A DNA stretch of 64,000 nucleotides, taken from assembly GCF_000196175.1 (NCBI RefSeq), contig NC_005363.1:1-64000 (forward strand), written 5' to 3'. The stretch is from Bdellovibrio bacteriovorus HD100 (GTDB taxonomy: Bacteria; Bdellovibrionota; Bdellovibrionia; Bdellovibrionales; Bdellovibrionaceae). This document shows, piece by piece, positions 22,422 through 31,346 of this stretch. A program made the position numbers and the translations under genes. The notes beneath the pieces are model-generated. The model searched no databases, was not told the DNA's origin, and worked only from the letters and a program-made list of their open reading frames with translations. Numbering within the stretch: position 1 is the stretch's first letter; every line of letters begins with the position of its first letter.

Positions 22422-24338
22422 ATGGCTCACAATTTAGACAGCAAAATTCCAAGTGGCCCGATTGAATCCAAATGGACCAAAACCAAGTTCGACTACAAGC
22501 TGGTGAACCCGGCGAATAAAAGAAAGCACTCCATCATCGTGGTGGGAACCGGTCTTGCCGGCGCCTCTGCAGCGGCTTCTTTGGGTGAACTGGGATACAA
22601 AGTAAAAGCTTTCTGCGTGCATGAATCCCCTCGCCGTGCCCACTCTGTGGCGGCTCAAGGTGGTATCAATGCTGCGAAAAACTACCAGAACGACGGCGAT
22701 TCCACGTACCGTCTTTTCTACGACACCGTTAAGGGTGGTGACTTCCGTGCACGTGAGGCCAACGTTTACCGTCTGGCGGAAGTGTCTGCGAACATCATCG
22801 ATCAGATGGTGGCTCAGGGGGTTCCATTTGCCCGTGAATACGGCGGAACTCTGGCCAACCGTTCTTTTGGTGGCGCCCAAGTGTCCCGCACTTTCTATGC
22901 CCGCGGTCAGACAGGTCAGCAGCTTCTTCTGGGTGCTTACTCAGAGATGATGAGACAGGTTGATATTGGCAACGTTGAATTGCGCAGCCGCCGCGAAATG
23001 CTGGATGTTGTGGTGATCGACGGCAAAGCCCGCGGCATCGTGGTACGTAACCTTTTGACCGGCGAAATTGAATCTCACGAAGCTGATGCGGTGGTGATTG
23101 CTTCCGGCGGTTATTCCAACGTGTTCTTCCTTTCCACCAATGCGATGAACTGTGCGGTGACGGCAGCGTGGAAAGCCCACAAACGTGGCGCTTACTTCGC
23201 GAACCCTTGTTACACTCAGATTCACCCGACTTGTATTCCGGTTCACGGCGAAAACCAGTCCAAACTGACTTTGATGTCTGAATCCCTGCGCAACGACGGT
23301 CGCGTTTGGGTGCCAAAAGCTGTCGGTGACAAACGTCATCCAAATGACATCCCGGAAAACGAACGCGATTATTATCTGGAGCGTGTGTACCCGTCCTTCG
23401 GGAACCTGGCTCCTCGTGACGTGGCTTCCCGTCAGGCGAAATACCGCTGTGACGAAGGCCGTGGCGTGAATGAAACCGGCAAAGCTGTGTATCTTGATTT
23501 CGCGGACGCGATCAAGCGTCTGGGTGAAGACAAGATCTCCGAGCGTTACGGAAATCTGTTTGAAATGTACGACAAAATCACCGGCCAGAATCCGTACAAA
23601 CAGCCGATGATGATTTACCCGGCTCCTCACTACACCATGGGTGGTCTGTGGGTGGACTACAATCTGGAATCTACGATTCCAGGTCTGTTCGTTGCGGGTG
23701 AAGCGAACTTCTCTGACCACGGTGCCAACCGCTTGGGTGCGTCTGCACTGATGCAGGGTCTGGCGGATGGTTACTTCGTACTGCCGTTCACTTTGGGGAA
23801 CTACCTGGGTGGAACCAAACTTGAAAAAGTGGCGACCACGAATGAAGCCTTCAAAGCGGCTGAACACGGCGTGAAGGAAGAAATCAAAAAAATGATGAAC
23901 ATCAAAGGGGCCCGCACAGTGGACAGCTTCCACAAAGAGCTGGGCAACGTGATGTGGGAATACTGCGGTATGGGTCGTAACGAAGCCGGCTTGAAGAAGG
24001 CCCTTCAGGAAATCCCAAAAATCCGCGAAGAGTTCTGGAACAACGTGCGTATTCCGGGTGATGCAAATTACCTCAACGTCGAGCTTGAAAAAGCAGGACG
24101 TGTGGCGGACTTCCTGGAGCTGGGTGAGTTGATGTGCCGTGATGCCCTGGAGCGCCAGGAATCCTGCGGCGGTCATTACCGTGAAGAGTATCAGGTGGAT
24201 GGCGAAGCCAAACGTGATGACGAGAAGTTCTGTCACGTGGCTGCTTGGGAATACACTGGCGAAAACAAACCGTCCGTGCGTCACCAGGAAGAGCTGAAAT
24301 TCGAAAACGTACACCTAGCAACTCGTAGCTATAAATAA
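22422..24338 (+). CDS. sdhA: Succinate dehydrogenase flavoprotein subunit
   Basis: SdhA oxidises succinate to fumarate with covalently bound FAD. The 638-residue protein has the dinucleotide-binding [19 protein letters not shown], the FAD-linkage region [16 protein letters not shown] (with the histidine), the active-site [15 protein letters not shown], and the C-terminal [19 protein letters not shown]. It resembles the Bacillus/epsilon type. It follows sdhC by 11 bases and precedes sdhB by 10, forming sdhCAB. Confidence 0.97.
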   Translation: MAHNLDSKIPSGPIESKWTKTKFDYKLVNPANKRKHSIIVVGTGLAGASAAASLGELGYKVKAFCVHESPRRAHSVAAQGGINAAKNYQNDGDSTYRLFYDTVKGGDFRAREANVYRLAEVSANIIDQMVAQGVPFAREYGGTLANRSFGGAQVSRTFYARGQTGQQLLLGAYSEMMRQVDIGNVELRSRREMLDVVVIDGKARGIVVRNLLTGEIESHEADAVVIASGGYSNVFFLSTNAMNCAVTAAWKAHKRGAYFANPCYTQIHPTCIPVHGENQSKLTLMSESLRNDGRVWVPKAVGDKRHPNDIPENERDYYLERVYPSFGNLAPRDVASRQAKYRCDEGRGVNETGKAVYLDFADAIKRLGEDKISERYGNLFEMYDKITGQNPYKQPMMIYPAPHYTMGGLWVDYNLESTIPGLFVAGEANFSDHGANRLGASALMQGLADGYFVLPFTLGNYLGGTKLEKVATTNEAFKAAEHGVKEEIKKMMNIKGARTVDSFHKELGNVMWEYCGMGRNEAGLKKALQEIPKIREEFWNNVRIPGDANYLNVELEKAGRVADFLELGELMCRDALERQESCGGHYREEYQVDGEAKRDDEKFCHVAAWEYTGENKPSVRHQEELKFENVHLATRSYK

Positions 24339-24348
24339 GAGGCGTAGC

Positions 24349-25137
24349 ATGTCTGGAAAAAATATTAATCTGACTTTGAAAGTTTGGAGACAAAAAGGCC
24401 CGAAAGACCAGGGGGCCTTTGCAGAGTATCAGGCCAAGAACGTTTCTGAAGACGCTTCTTTCCTGGAAATGCTGGATGCTGTGAACGAAGAGCTGGTTGC
24501 AAAAGGTGATGAGCCTATCGCCTTTGACCACGACTGCCGTGAAGGTATCTGTGGTACTTGTGGTTTTGTGATCGACGGTGAAGCCCACGGTCCGATGAAA
24601 TCCACAACTGTGTGTCAGCTGCACATGCGTAATTTCAACGACGGTGCGGTTCTGACAATTGAGCCTTTCCGTGCAAAAGCCTTCCCGATGATCAAGGACT
24701 TGATGGTGGACAGATCCGCTTTGGATCGTATCATCTCTTCCGGTGGTTATATCTCTGCGAACACCGGTAACGCGGTTGACGCCAATGCGATTCTGGTTCC
24801 GAAGGCCGATGCGGATGAGGCGATGTCTTCTGCAACGTGCATCGGTTGTGGCGCATGTGTGGCGGCTTGTAAGAACGCCTCTGCGGCCCTGTTCACTTCC
24901 GCGAAGATCTCTCACATGGCACTGCTTCCGCAGGGTCAGGTTGAAAGAAAAGAACGCGCCATGCGCATGGTGGGTGCGATGGATGCAGAAGGCTTCGGTG
25001 CCTGCACCACAACAGGTGCGTGCGAAGCAGCCTGCCCGAAAGAAATCCAGCTGACCAACATCAGCCGCATGAACCGCGAATTCTTCGTGGCCAACGTCAC
25101 CAAACGTGAAAAACACAAAGACGGCGGCGCCGGCTAA
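24349..25137 (+). CDS. sdhB: Succinate dehydrogenase iron-sulfur subunit
   Basis: SdhB carries electrons from SdhA to the membrane anchor through three iron-sulfur clusters. The 262-residue protein has the [2Fe-2S] motif CREGICGTC (C63, C68, C71), then [11 protein letters not shown] and [12 protein letters not shown] for the [4Fe-4S] and [3Fe-4S] clusters. The operon ends in a strong terminator just after the stop. Confidence 0.97.
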   Translation: MSGKNINLTLKVWRQKGPKDQGAFAEYQAKNVSEDASFLEMLDAVNEELVAKGDEPIAFDHDCREGICGTCGFVIDGEAHGPMKSTTVCQLHMRNFNDGAVLTIEPFRAKAFPMIKDLMVDRSALDRIISSGGYISANTGNAVDANAILVPKADADEAMSSATCIGCGACVAACKNASAALFTSAKISHMALLPQGQVERKERAMRMVGAMDAEGFGACTTTGACEAACPKEIQLTNISRMNREFFVANVTKREKHKDGGAG

Positions 25138-25143
25138 ATCTTC

Positions 25144-25170
25144 AAAGGGAGTCTTCGGACTCCCTTTTTT
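25144..25170 (+). terminator. Intrinsic terminator of sdhCAB
   Basis: AAAGGGAGTC and GACTCCCTTT pair around a stable TTCG tetraloop, followed by a T run. It starts 7 bases after the sdhB stop. Confidence 0.95.
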
Positions 25171-25177
25171 ATTTCCA

Positions 25178-25317
25178 AAAGGTGCCTGGTGACTTTTTAC
25201 ACCTACGGCGCGTTAAGTCCCCCTAAACACGGCTATTCTGTTTAGACTTCTGCTTGTTAATTCGCTCACTTAAGGTAAATGACGCTGTGTAGGTGTAAAA
25301 AATCACCAGGCACCTTT
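25178..25317. repeat. 140-bp palindromic (MITE/REP-like) element
   Basis: Two 29-base arms, 25178-25206 and 25289-25317, are inverted copies that match at 28 of 29 positions. The outer core reads GGTGCCTGGTGA. A nested stem, CTAAACA (25223-25229) with TGTTTAG (25239-25245), lies between the arms. No ORF or transposase is present. The element sits just after the sdhB terminator and before a small gene. It looks like a non-autonomous palindromic repeat; the family is unknown. Confidence 0.75.
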
Positions 25318-25437
25318 AACCTTTAAATTCTGCATCATGGGTCTGTCTTATTGAGAGACATCTTTGAATCAATTCATCTTCGAATACTTCTAAAGCTTGT
25401 TCAGCAAACTTCCGAAACTAGACCAAGGATTGGGCTT

Positions 25438-25689
25438 ATGAAGAAGATTGATCAACTGATGGCAGAACTGGGCTTTAACAAAAACGCACCCGACAGTGTG
25501 AAAGAAGCCTTTATTAAACACCTCATCAAAGCTTCAACAGGAGTCAGCGTGCCGACTCCTTCTGAGAAAAAAGAGATGGCGGCAAACCCTGAACGCATTG
25601 TTCAGTTTAAAACCCCTCAACAACTCAGTTTTGATTTTGTTGAGGACGCAACACCTAGACCAAAGACCAGCAAGAAAGCCGTGTCTTAG
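25438..25689 (+). CDS. Small hypothetical protein
   Basis: The 83-residue protein is unrecognised. It starts MKKIDQLMAELGF, is mostly helical and charged, and has no signal peptide or membrane segment. The central part (NAPDSVKEAFIKHLIKAS) looks amphipathic, and the C terminus is basic (RPKTSKKAVS). I chose ATG 25438 because AAGGA lies about 9 bases upstream; an in-frame start at 25351 would add 29 residues. It may be a small regulator, but no function can be assigned. Confidence 0.6.
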   Translation: MKKIDQLMAELGFNKNAPDSVKEAFIKHLIKASTGVSVPTPSEKKEMAANPERIVQFKTPQQLSFDFVEDATPRPKTSKKAVS

Positions 25690-25811
25690 TCGAGAGCCCG
25701 GTGGAAATCCCTGCTCACCACTGGACTTTCGTCTGGAAACAACTGGACTTTGAGCCAAAATTTTTAAGAAATCTAACCACAATCGAAAGATAGATAACCA
25801 GCCCCCTTTCA

Positions 25812-25828
25812 CATTGGTACCATTTTGG
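25812..25828 (+). promoter_or_regulatory. Candidate shared regulatory motif, copy 1 (subtilase)
   Basis: CATTGGTACCATTTTGG lies 71 bases before the subtilisin-like protease start and matches 15 of 17 bases of a site upstream of the trypsin-like protease gene. The core TGGTACCA is palindromic. It may be a regulator site or part of a promoter; this is inferred from similarity only. Confidence 0.35.
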
Positions 25829-25899
25829 AACTAGGAAACGTCTGGGAAAATTTTTCCCCTTCGCTTTCTGGAAAATCACCCAATGAAGGAGAGGATCAT

Positions 25900-27543
25900 A
25901 TGAAAGGGCTTATCGGAAGAGCCTCCAAGGCAGCCATCTTCGGTTTGCTGATCACAGGATTGAACGCGTTTGCAGCAACGCCGGAATCCGTACCTGGTGA
26001 ATTCATCGTAAAATTCAAGGACGAAGCCGTCGCAGTTTCTTCCATGAAAGAGCTGAGCCAGGATCTGGGTTCTTACATTAAAGATGTAATCCCTGGTCAA
26101 AACATCGTCGTGATCAAACGCCCGGTGTTTGAAATCCAATCCAACGTGATGAAATCCCTGGCGATGAATCCCAACGTGGACATCGTTGAGCCGAACTTCA
26201 TCTATAGAATCAATAAAACTCCCAACGATCCAATGCTGGGTCAATTGTGGGGCATGATCAACACTGGTCAGGCTGATTCCCAAAAACGTGAGGGCATTGC
26301 CGGCATCGACATTGGTGCGGAACAAGCTTGGGATATCACGACGGGTTCCAAAGATGTTGTTGTTGCCGTAATCGACACGGGTATCAACTACAACCATCCG
26401 GATCTGAAATCCAATCTTTGGACGAACGATGCAGAACTAAATGGTAAAGCGGGTGTTGATGACGACGGCAACGGCATCATCGATGACATTTACGGTGCAA
26501 ACTTTGTAACAGCGGCGAAACCAACCGGCAATCCATTGGATGATCACGGTCACGGTTCTCACTGCTCTGGTACCATCGGTGCTTCCGGTGACGATGGCAA
26601 AGGTCTTGTGGGCGTGGCTTGGAATGTTCGCATCATGGGTGTGAAATTCCTTTCTGCGAGCGGTTCCGGTTCTTTGGACGGCGCTTTGAAAGCCATTGAT
26701 TACGCAACTTCCAAGGGTGCAAAAATCCTTTCCAACTCCTGGGGTGGCGGTGGTTACTCTGAGACTTTGAAACAAGCGATCGAAAGATCCAACGCTGCAG
26801 GTACTTTGTTTGTGGCGGCTGCGGGGAATGAATCCAACAACAACGATTCCAACCCGACTTACCCTGCAACTTACGATGTGCCAAACGTGTTGTCTGTCGC
26901 AGCTATCGACAACCGCGGTCAGATCGCCTCCTTCTCGAACTATGGTAAAACCAAAGTTCACGTGGGCGCTCCGGGTGTGAACATCGTTTCCTCCATCACA
27001 GGTGCGGGTTACGATTCCTGGTCTGGTACTTCCATGGCGACACCTCACGTGTCTGGTATGGCCGTTCTTCTGGCAACAGCAGAGCCGAATCTGACAGGTA
27101 TCGAGATGAAAGAAAGAATTATCGCGACTTCCAAGCCTCTGGCGGGTCTTCGTGGTAAATCCAAAGGTGGTTTGGCAAATGCTTACACCATGCTGACAAA
27201 CACCCTGCCACAGCCGGATCCAAACGATCCCGTAAACTGGCAGACTGTGGATGTGGCTCACTCCACTCCGCACCCTTACACCAACAAATCCAACCTGGTG
27301 TATGAAGTTTCTGTACCGGGCGCAAAGCAGATCTCTGTCTATTTCTCCAAGTTCGACACTGAGAGAGACTATGACAAAGTGGAGCTTTACGATGCCAATG
27401 GCAAACTTGTCGGCACCATGAGCGGCAAGAACGATGAAACATTCTCTCCGGTGATTGATGGTGAGTATGTGAAGATCGTCTTCACTTCCGATGATTCAGT
27501 TAACAGATACGGTTTCGATATCACTAAAGCGGCGTGGAGATAA
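25900..27543 (+). CDS. Secreted subtilisin-like serine protease (S8)
   Basis: The 547-residue protein has a signal peptide (to about AFAA), an I9-type inhibitor propeptide (VPGEFIVKFKDE onward to about residue 105), and an S8 catalytic domain with D159 (VIDTGINYNHPDL), H218 (HGHGSHCSG) and S378 (SGTSMATPHVSG). A C-terminal ~95-residue beta domain (from about residue 450) resembles CUB/PPC-like secretion domains. I chose ATG 25900, preceded by AAGGAGAGG. A terminator follows. It is likely an extracellular or periplasmic digestive enzyme. Confidence 0.93.
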   Translation: MKGLIGRASKAAIFGLLITGLNAFAATPESVPGEFIVKFKDEAVAVSSMKELSQDLGSYIKDVIPGQNIVVIKRPVFEIQSNVMKSLAMNPNVDIVEPNFIYRINKTPNDPMLGQLWGMINTGQADSQKREGIAGIDIGAEQAWDITTGSKDVVVAVIDTGINYNHPDLKSNLWTNDAELNGKAGVDDDGNGIIDDIYGANFVTAAKPTGNPLDDHGHGSHCSGTIGASGDDGKGLVGVAWNVRIMGVKFLSASGSGSLDGALKAIDYATSKGAKILSNSWGGGGYSETLKQAIERSNAAGTLFVAAAGNESNNNDSNPTYPATYDVPNVLSVAAIDNRGQIASFSNYGKTKVHVGAPGVNIVSSITGAGYDSWSGTSMATPHVSGMAVLLATAEPNLTGIEMKERIIATSKPLAGLRGKSKGGLANAYTMLTNTLPQPDPNDPVNWQTVDVAHSTPHPYTNKSNLVYEVSVPGAKQISVYFSKFDTERDYDKVELYDANGKLVGTMSGKNDETFSPVIDGEYVKIVFTSDDSVNRYGFDITKAAWR

Positions 27544-27570
27544 TAAGCCCCACTGGTGATTGAAAAAGCA

Positions 27571-27602
27571 AAAGCCACTCTGGAAATGAGTGGCTTTTTT
27601 AT
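27571..27602. terminator. Convergent intrinsic terminator
   Basis: The stem is AAAGCCACTC / GAGTGGCTTT, with a T run on the plus side and an A-rich run on the other side. It lies between the subtilase gene and the converging hydrolase gene. Confidence 0.9.
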
Positions 27603-27612
27603 TTTCTAAGAT

Positions 27613-28497
27613 TCAGATCTTATTTTCTTTCACATCCAGCAGGAATTTTTCGATTTTCAGATTGGTGTAATCCGGGAAATCCAGCTGAGTGCAGTGGGAC
27701 CCGTAAGGCACCAGGACAAATTCCGAGTGTTTGATCTTTTCTTTGAAGTGGTATTGAAAGCGGATCGGCGTGACCATGTCTTTTTCGCCGGAAATAATCA
27801 GCACGGGCACTTCGATTTTTTCCAGCACCGGTTCGCCGTCGTACTTCATCAGCTCTTCAAACAGTCTCAGGAACACTTCCAGATTCATGCGGGCCACGCC
27901 ACGGGCATAGACCTCGATGTCTTTGAAGTGGGTGACTTTCAGATTGAATCCGCCGGCCAGGGCCGCGATGTACATCGACATCGGGTTATCCACTGCCAGT
28001 TTCCACAGAGTATTCCACACGTCCGGCTGACTTTCGTATTGCGACTTCACAAAATAGAAGAACGGTTCCACGACATCCAGACCGAACATGCCCTTGATCG
28101 GATTTTTCGCAAAGCCGTTGATAAAGACCATCGACAAAAACAGCTCGGACTTTTTTTCGTACAGATCCAGCAACAGAGGCGCGCCAAAGCTGTGCCCAGC
28201 AAAGTGGGCCTTGCGGATATTTAAGTGCGCCATAAGCCCGATAATGTCTTTGGAAAGGGCTTCCACAGTCAGTTGACTGACGTCGGCCACGGGACAGGAC
28301 TTTTGATGCCCGCGCAGATCAAAACTGATGACCTGGTATTTTTTGGAGAAGTATTCAATCTGGTGATGCCAGTGATTCAGCAGACAGGCGATGCCATACA
28401 CCAACACCAGGGGCTCGCCCTCGCCGCGCACTTCGTAGTAAATCGGAGTGCCGTCGAAGCTTTCAAAGCTGCCGGTGGTTTTGGGTGTGGTCTGCAT
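27613..28497 (-). CDS. Alpha/beta hydrolase
   Basis: The 294-residue protein has the alpha/beta-hydrolase fold: oxyanion region LVLVYGIACLLNHW, nucleophile elbow GHSFGAP (serine near residue 102), an acid in VPVLIISGEKDMVTP, and a terminal histidine in YGSHCTQLDFP. It has no signal peptide. Substrate is unknown; it could be an esterase, lipase or C-C hydrolase. It lies 11 bases downstream of the FHA gene on the same strand, so the two are probably co-transcribed. Confidence 0.85.
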   Translation of the reverse strand: MQTTPKTTGSFESFDGTPIYYEVRGEGEPLVLVYGIACLLNHWHHQIEYFSKKYQVISFDLRGHQKSCPVADVSQLTVEALSKDIIGLMAHLNIRKAHFAGHSFGAPLLLDLYEKKSELFLSMVFINGFAKNPIKGMFGLDVVEPFFYFVKSQYESQPDVWNTLWKLAVDNPMSMYIAALAGGFNLKVTHFKDIEVYARGVARMNLEVFLRLFEELMKYDGEPVLEKIEVPVLIISGEKDMVTPIRFQYHFKEKIKHSEFVLVPYGSHCTQLDFPDYTNLKIEKFLLDVKENKI

Positions 28498-28508
28498 GAT
28501 GCCTTCCT

Positions 28509-29198
28509 CTAGATGTAGGTGACTTTAATAAGGGTGTTCCCCACAGAAATCAAATCCCCATCTTTTAACATTTCGGCATCTACGGATTTATTGTTAAGTG
28601 TGACCCGGCCAGGTGCTTTAATTTTTATTTCGACCATGCCCGGTCCAGAGTGCAGCTCGAAGGCCTCTTTGGGGGCCTCATCATCCAAAAGCTCAATATC
28701 CAGGCAGTCGGCGCCGGCCTTGCGGGGGCCGTACCCTAAAATAATTTCCTCATCGGTTTGGATGCCTTGAATGAACTGTAGACGCAGCGCAGGACTAAAG
28801 CTTTGCAGGGTGATGGGTGTGGATTTCTTAGGGGCTTCCAGTCCCCCCAGGCGGTCTTGTAAGATACTGCGCCAGGTGATCAGGCGGCTGAAGTCCAAGG
28901 CGAGTTCTTCTTCAACGGTCACGACTTTGAACTGGGTCCTACCAAGCTCGAAGATAACCCCCGGTAATAAGGCCACTTTTTTCACACGGCGGCCGTTGAT
29001 ATGGATCCCGTTGGAGGATTCCAGATCCTGCAGAACGAATTGCCCCTTCCCGTCCACCGCAAACTGGGCGTGGGTGCTGGAGACTTTTCCGTCCTTGATG
29101 ATGATGTCGGCCTTGGATCGACCCAGGGTCAAACCCTCTTCTACCTTGAAGCGGGAACCTTCGTTGGGACCGTCCATAATCTCAATAAATGTGACCAT
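28509..29198 (-). CDS. FHA-domain signalling protein
   Basis: FHA domains bind phosphothreonine peptides. The N-terminal domain (about residues 3-95) has the conserved GRS, SSTHAQ and SSNGIHING residues. The C-terminal part (about 165-229) shows a second, degenerate FHA-like pattern ending LKDGDLISVGNTLIKVTY. The 229-residue protein has no membrane segment. It may read Ser/Thr-kinase signals, which are common in predatory bacteria. It diverges from rpsF. Confidence 0.8.
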   Translation of the reverse strand: MVTFIEIMDGPNEGSRFKVEEGLTLGRSKADIIIKDGKVSSTHAQFAVDGKGQFVLQDLESSNGIHINGRRVKKVALLPGVIFELGRTQFKVVTVEEELALDFSRLITWRSILQDRLGGLEAPKKSTPITLQSFSPALRLQFIQGIQTDEEIILGYGPRKAGADCLDIELLDDEAPKEAFELHSGPGMVEIKIKAPGRVTLNNKSVDAEMLKDGDLISVGNTLIKVTYI

Positions 29199-29294
29199 TT
29201 ACACATTCTAGGGCTGGTTTCTTGGGGATTCAATTGCCTATTCCTTGTGCTTGGGCCAAAGCCGTGCTAAACCCGTAAAACATTTTAAAAAGTC

Positions 29295-29346
29295 ATCCTT
29301 GCTCCCGCACACAGAGGTGGGGGCTATAAACCGAAAGGATAGTTCA
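29295..29346 (+). promoter_or_regulatory. Candidate rpsF leader (S6:S18-type RNA element)
   Basis: The leader has a possible stem around CCCGCAC ... GTGGGGG, with a nearby unpaired CCG in AAACCGAAAGG just before rpsF. The S6:S18 complex is known to bind leader RNAs containing CCG and a hairpin. The match here is by eye and weak. Confidence 0.25.
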
Positions 29347-29805
29347 ATGGAAACTACTACAACGAAAAAACCTTACGAGGTTGTCGTTCTTATGCACCCG
29401 GATGCTTCTTTGGAAGAGCAAAAAGATCTTTTCAAGAAGAACAAAGCCACGATTGAATCCTACAAAGGTTCCATCAACTCTTTGGAAACTTGGGGCAAAA
29501 GAACTTTGGCAACTCCAATTGGTAAGCTGAAAAAAGCTATCTACTTCCACTCTACATTCGAAGCAGATACTCAAGCTATTGCAGAGCTTGAAAGAACTAT
29601 GCGTATCAACGACAAAGTTCTTCGCTTTATGCACACTCGCTTGGATGAGCGCACTTCATTGGGCAAATTCATGGAAGGCTTCAAAAAAGGTCTTGCTGAA
29701 TCTGCTGCTCGTGAAAAAGAACGTGAAGCAAAAGCTGCTGCCCGTAAAGCTGCATTTGCTGCTGCTAAAGCAGAGCGTTCTGAGCGTTACGACAAAGGCG
29801 AATAA
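29347..29805 (+). CDS. rpsF: 30S ribosomal protein S6
   Basis: S6 binds the platform of the 30S subunit together with S18. The 152-residue protein has the S6 fold from YEVVVLMHPDAS to residue ~100. It also has a long C-terminal extension rich in alanine, lysine, arginine and glutamate (AAREKEREAKAAARKAAF). Typical S6 is about 95-135 residues. I chose ATG 29347; the in-frame ATG at 29245 would extend it into the upstream leader. It heads a cluster with a DUF2232 gene and rplI, but rpsR is absent. Confidence 0.95.
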   Translation: METTTTKKPYEVVVLMHPDASLEEQKDLFKKNKATIESYKGSINSLETWGKRTLATPIGKLKKAIYFHSTFEADTQAIAELERTMRINDKVLRFMHTRLDERTSLGKFMEGFKKGLAESAAREKEREAKAAARKAAFAAAKAERSERYDKGE

Positions 29806-29824
29806 TTTAGAAAAGGCGTAAGCC

Positions 29825-30715
29825 ATGAAGAAGACGGCGACCCCACAGAAGTTCATCACAATTTCATCACTCTCGATTTTGTTGTCGATGCTCACTGTGG
29901 TCATGGGCGCCCCTCTTCTTCGTGTATTACGCAAGACTTACGGCCCCGTCGCCTTTTGGATTTTGGGGATCGTGGTCACAGGAGCAGCGTGGCTCCTGAA
30001 CGCTCAACCTCTCGCTCTGTTTCTAGGCTCTGTTTGGATGACTTTAGGCGCCTATATGGAAATGGAACAACGAGGACTTGGGTGGTGGATTTCGGGACTG
30101 CTGAGTGTCTCTGTGGGATCTGTGGCCGCTGGCCTGGGTATCCTGGGGGCTTTCAAAAGAAACGGCATCAACACGTATGCTGAAGTTCAGGGACTGGTGG
30201 AAAAGTTCGCACAGAAAGTTCAGGAAATGAATCCCGCTGTGAAAATGGATCCGGGTGTTCTGATGCAGCAGGTTCCCTCAGCCGTGGTTATCATTTTGGT
30301 TTTAGCCCTGGGTTTGGGACTTATTTTTGAGAGAAGGGTTTTTTCGTGGCTCAATTTGCCCCGCGAGAAAATTGCCTCTCAGCTCAAGTTGTTGGAATAT
30401 CGTTTGCCCGATTATTTTATTTGGGTGGCGATGACAGCCTTCCTTCTGACAATGGTGAGTTTTGGCGGTAAGGCCATTGCTATCCTCGCAGTTAATATAC
30501 TGAACGTCGCAATCGTTCTTTATTTCTTTCAGGGGCTGGCGGTGTTGGAGGTATTTCTGAATTCGATGAGAGCAGGATTGTTCATTCGGGTTCTGACGTA
30601 CATAATCTTGGTCGGTCAGTTATTGCCGATTCTGGCAGTGGTTGGCTTGATCGATTACTGGGTTGATTTCAGAGCGCGTCTTCGCAAGATGAAGACACCG
30701 TCTGAAAACAGCTAA
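29825..30715 (+). CDS. DUF2232 (YybS-like) membrane protein
   Basis: The 296-residue protein has about eight hydrophobic segments with short loops. It matches the DUF2232/YybS type often found between rpsF/rpsR and rplI in Gram-positive and deltaproteobacterial genomes. The function is unknown; the family looks transporter-like. It begins 19 bases after rpsF and ends 16 bases before rplI, so the three genes form one operon. Confidence 0.75.
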   Translation: MKKTATPQKFITISSLSILLSMLTVVMGAPLLRVLRKTYGPVAFWILGIVVTGAAWLLNAQPLALFLGSVWMTLGAYMEMEQRGLGWWISGLLSVSVGSVAAGLGILGAFKRNGINTYAEVQGLVEKFAQKVQEMNPAVKMDPGVLMQQVPSAVVIILVLALGLGLIFERRVFSWLNLPREKIASQLKLLEYRLPDYFIWVAMTAFLLTMVSFGGKAIAILAVNILNVAIVLYFFQGLAVLEVFLNSMRAGLFIRVLTYIILVGQLLPILAVVGLIDYWVDFRARLRKMKTPSENS

Positions 30716-30731
30716 AAACTATGGAGATCAC

Positions 30732-31175
30732 ATGAAAGTTATTCTTCAAAAAGACGTTAAAGATGTAGGTCGTGTTGGTGAGTTGGTGAACGTTTCTGAA
30801 GGTTTCGCGAGAAACTTCCTGTTCCCACGTAAACTGGCTGCAGAAGCTACTGAAAAACGCGTAAAAGAGTACGAGCACTTGCAACGTGTAGCTGAAGCGA
30901 AAAAGAAAAAAGCTTTGGCAGAGAGACAAGAACTTCTTAACAAAATCAACGGCACGACAGTTACATTCAAACTGGCTGCTGGTGACACTGATAAATTGTT
31001 CGGTACTGTAACAACTACAGACATCTCTAAAGAACTTCAGAAAATGGGTCACTCTATTGACCGTCGTGACATCCACTTGGAAGAGCCAATCAAAGTATTG
31101 GGTCAGCACAAAGCGGTTGTTCGTTATGCTGAAGGCATGGAAGCTAAGATCCAGATCGCTGTTGAGCGCGCGTAA
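30732..31175 (+). CDS. rplI: 50S ribosomal protein L9
   Basis: L9 bridges the L1 stalk base region and influences frame maintenance. The 147-residue protein has the conserved start VILQKDVKDVGRVGELVNV and the GFARNFLFPRKLA motif, the long connecting helix and the C-terminal domain. The length is normal. It ends the rpsF operon and is followed by a terminator. Confidence 0.96.
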   Translation: MKVILQKDVKDVGRVGELVNVSEGFARNFLFPRKLAAEATEKRVKEYEHLQRVAEAKKKKALAERQELLNKINGTTVTFKLAAGDTDKLFGTVTTTDISKELQKMGHSIDRRDIHLEEPIKVLGQHKAVVRYAEGMEAKIQIAVERA

Positions 31176-31212
31176 GCCGCATTACAGGCTTCTGATTATT
31201 GAAGTTTCATTT

Positions 31213-31240
31213 AAAGGGACCCCACAAGGGTCCCTTTTCT
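31213..31240 (+). terminator. Intrinsic terminator after rplI
   Basis: AAAGGGACCC and GGGTCCCTTT pair around CACAA, followed by a T-rich run. Confidence 0.92.
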
Positions 31241-31288
31241 TTTTATCCATAAGACTTTTTTATGGACCACATTTGAAAAATTGTATTG

Positions 31289-31305
31289 CACTGGTGCCAT
31301 TTTGG
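31289..31305 (+). promoter_or_regulatory. Candidate shared regulatory motif, copy 2 (trypsin-like)
   Basis: CACTGGTGCCATTTTGG lies 41 bases before the trypsin-like protease start and matches 15 of 17 bases of the site at 25812. It may be a common regulatory site for exported proteases. Confidence 0.35.
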
Positions 31306-31346
31306 GTGTTTAACGGCCTCACCTTTTGGGGAAGGTAGGGGGCGAC

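Noticed and set aside
22941..24314. 457-residue minus-strand open frame inside sdhA
   Set aside because: It is antisense to sdhA, with composition typical of reversed codons.
25812..25828. Sigma-54 (-24/-12) promoter reading of the shared protease motif
   Set aside because: The GG and GG/GC elements are one base too close and the -12 GC is absent, so the sigma-54 consensus is not met.
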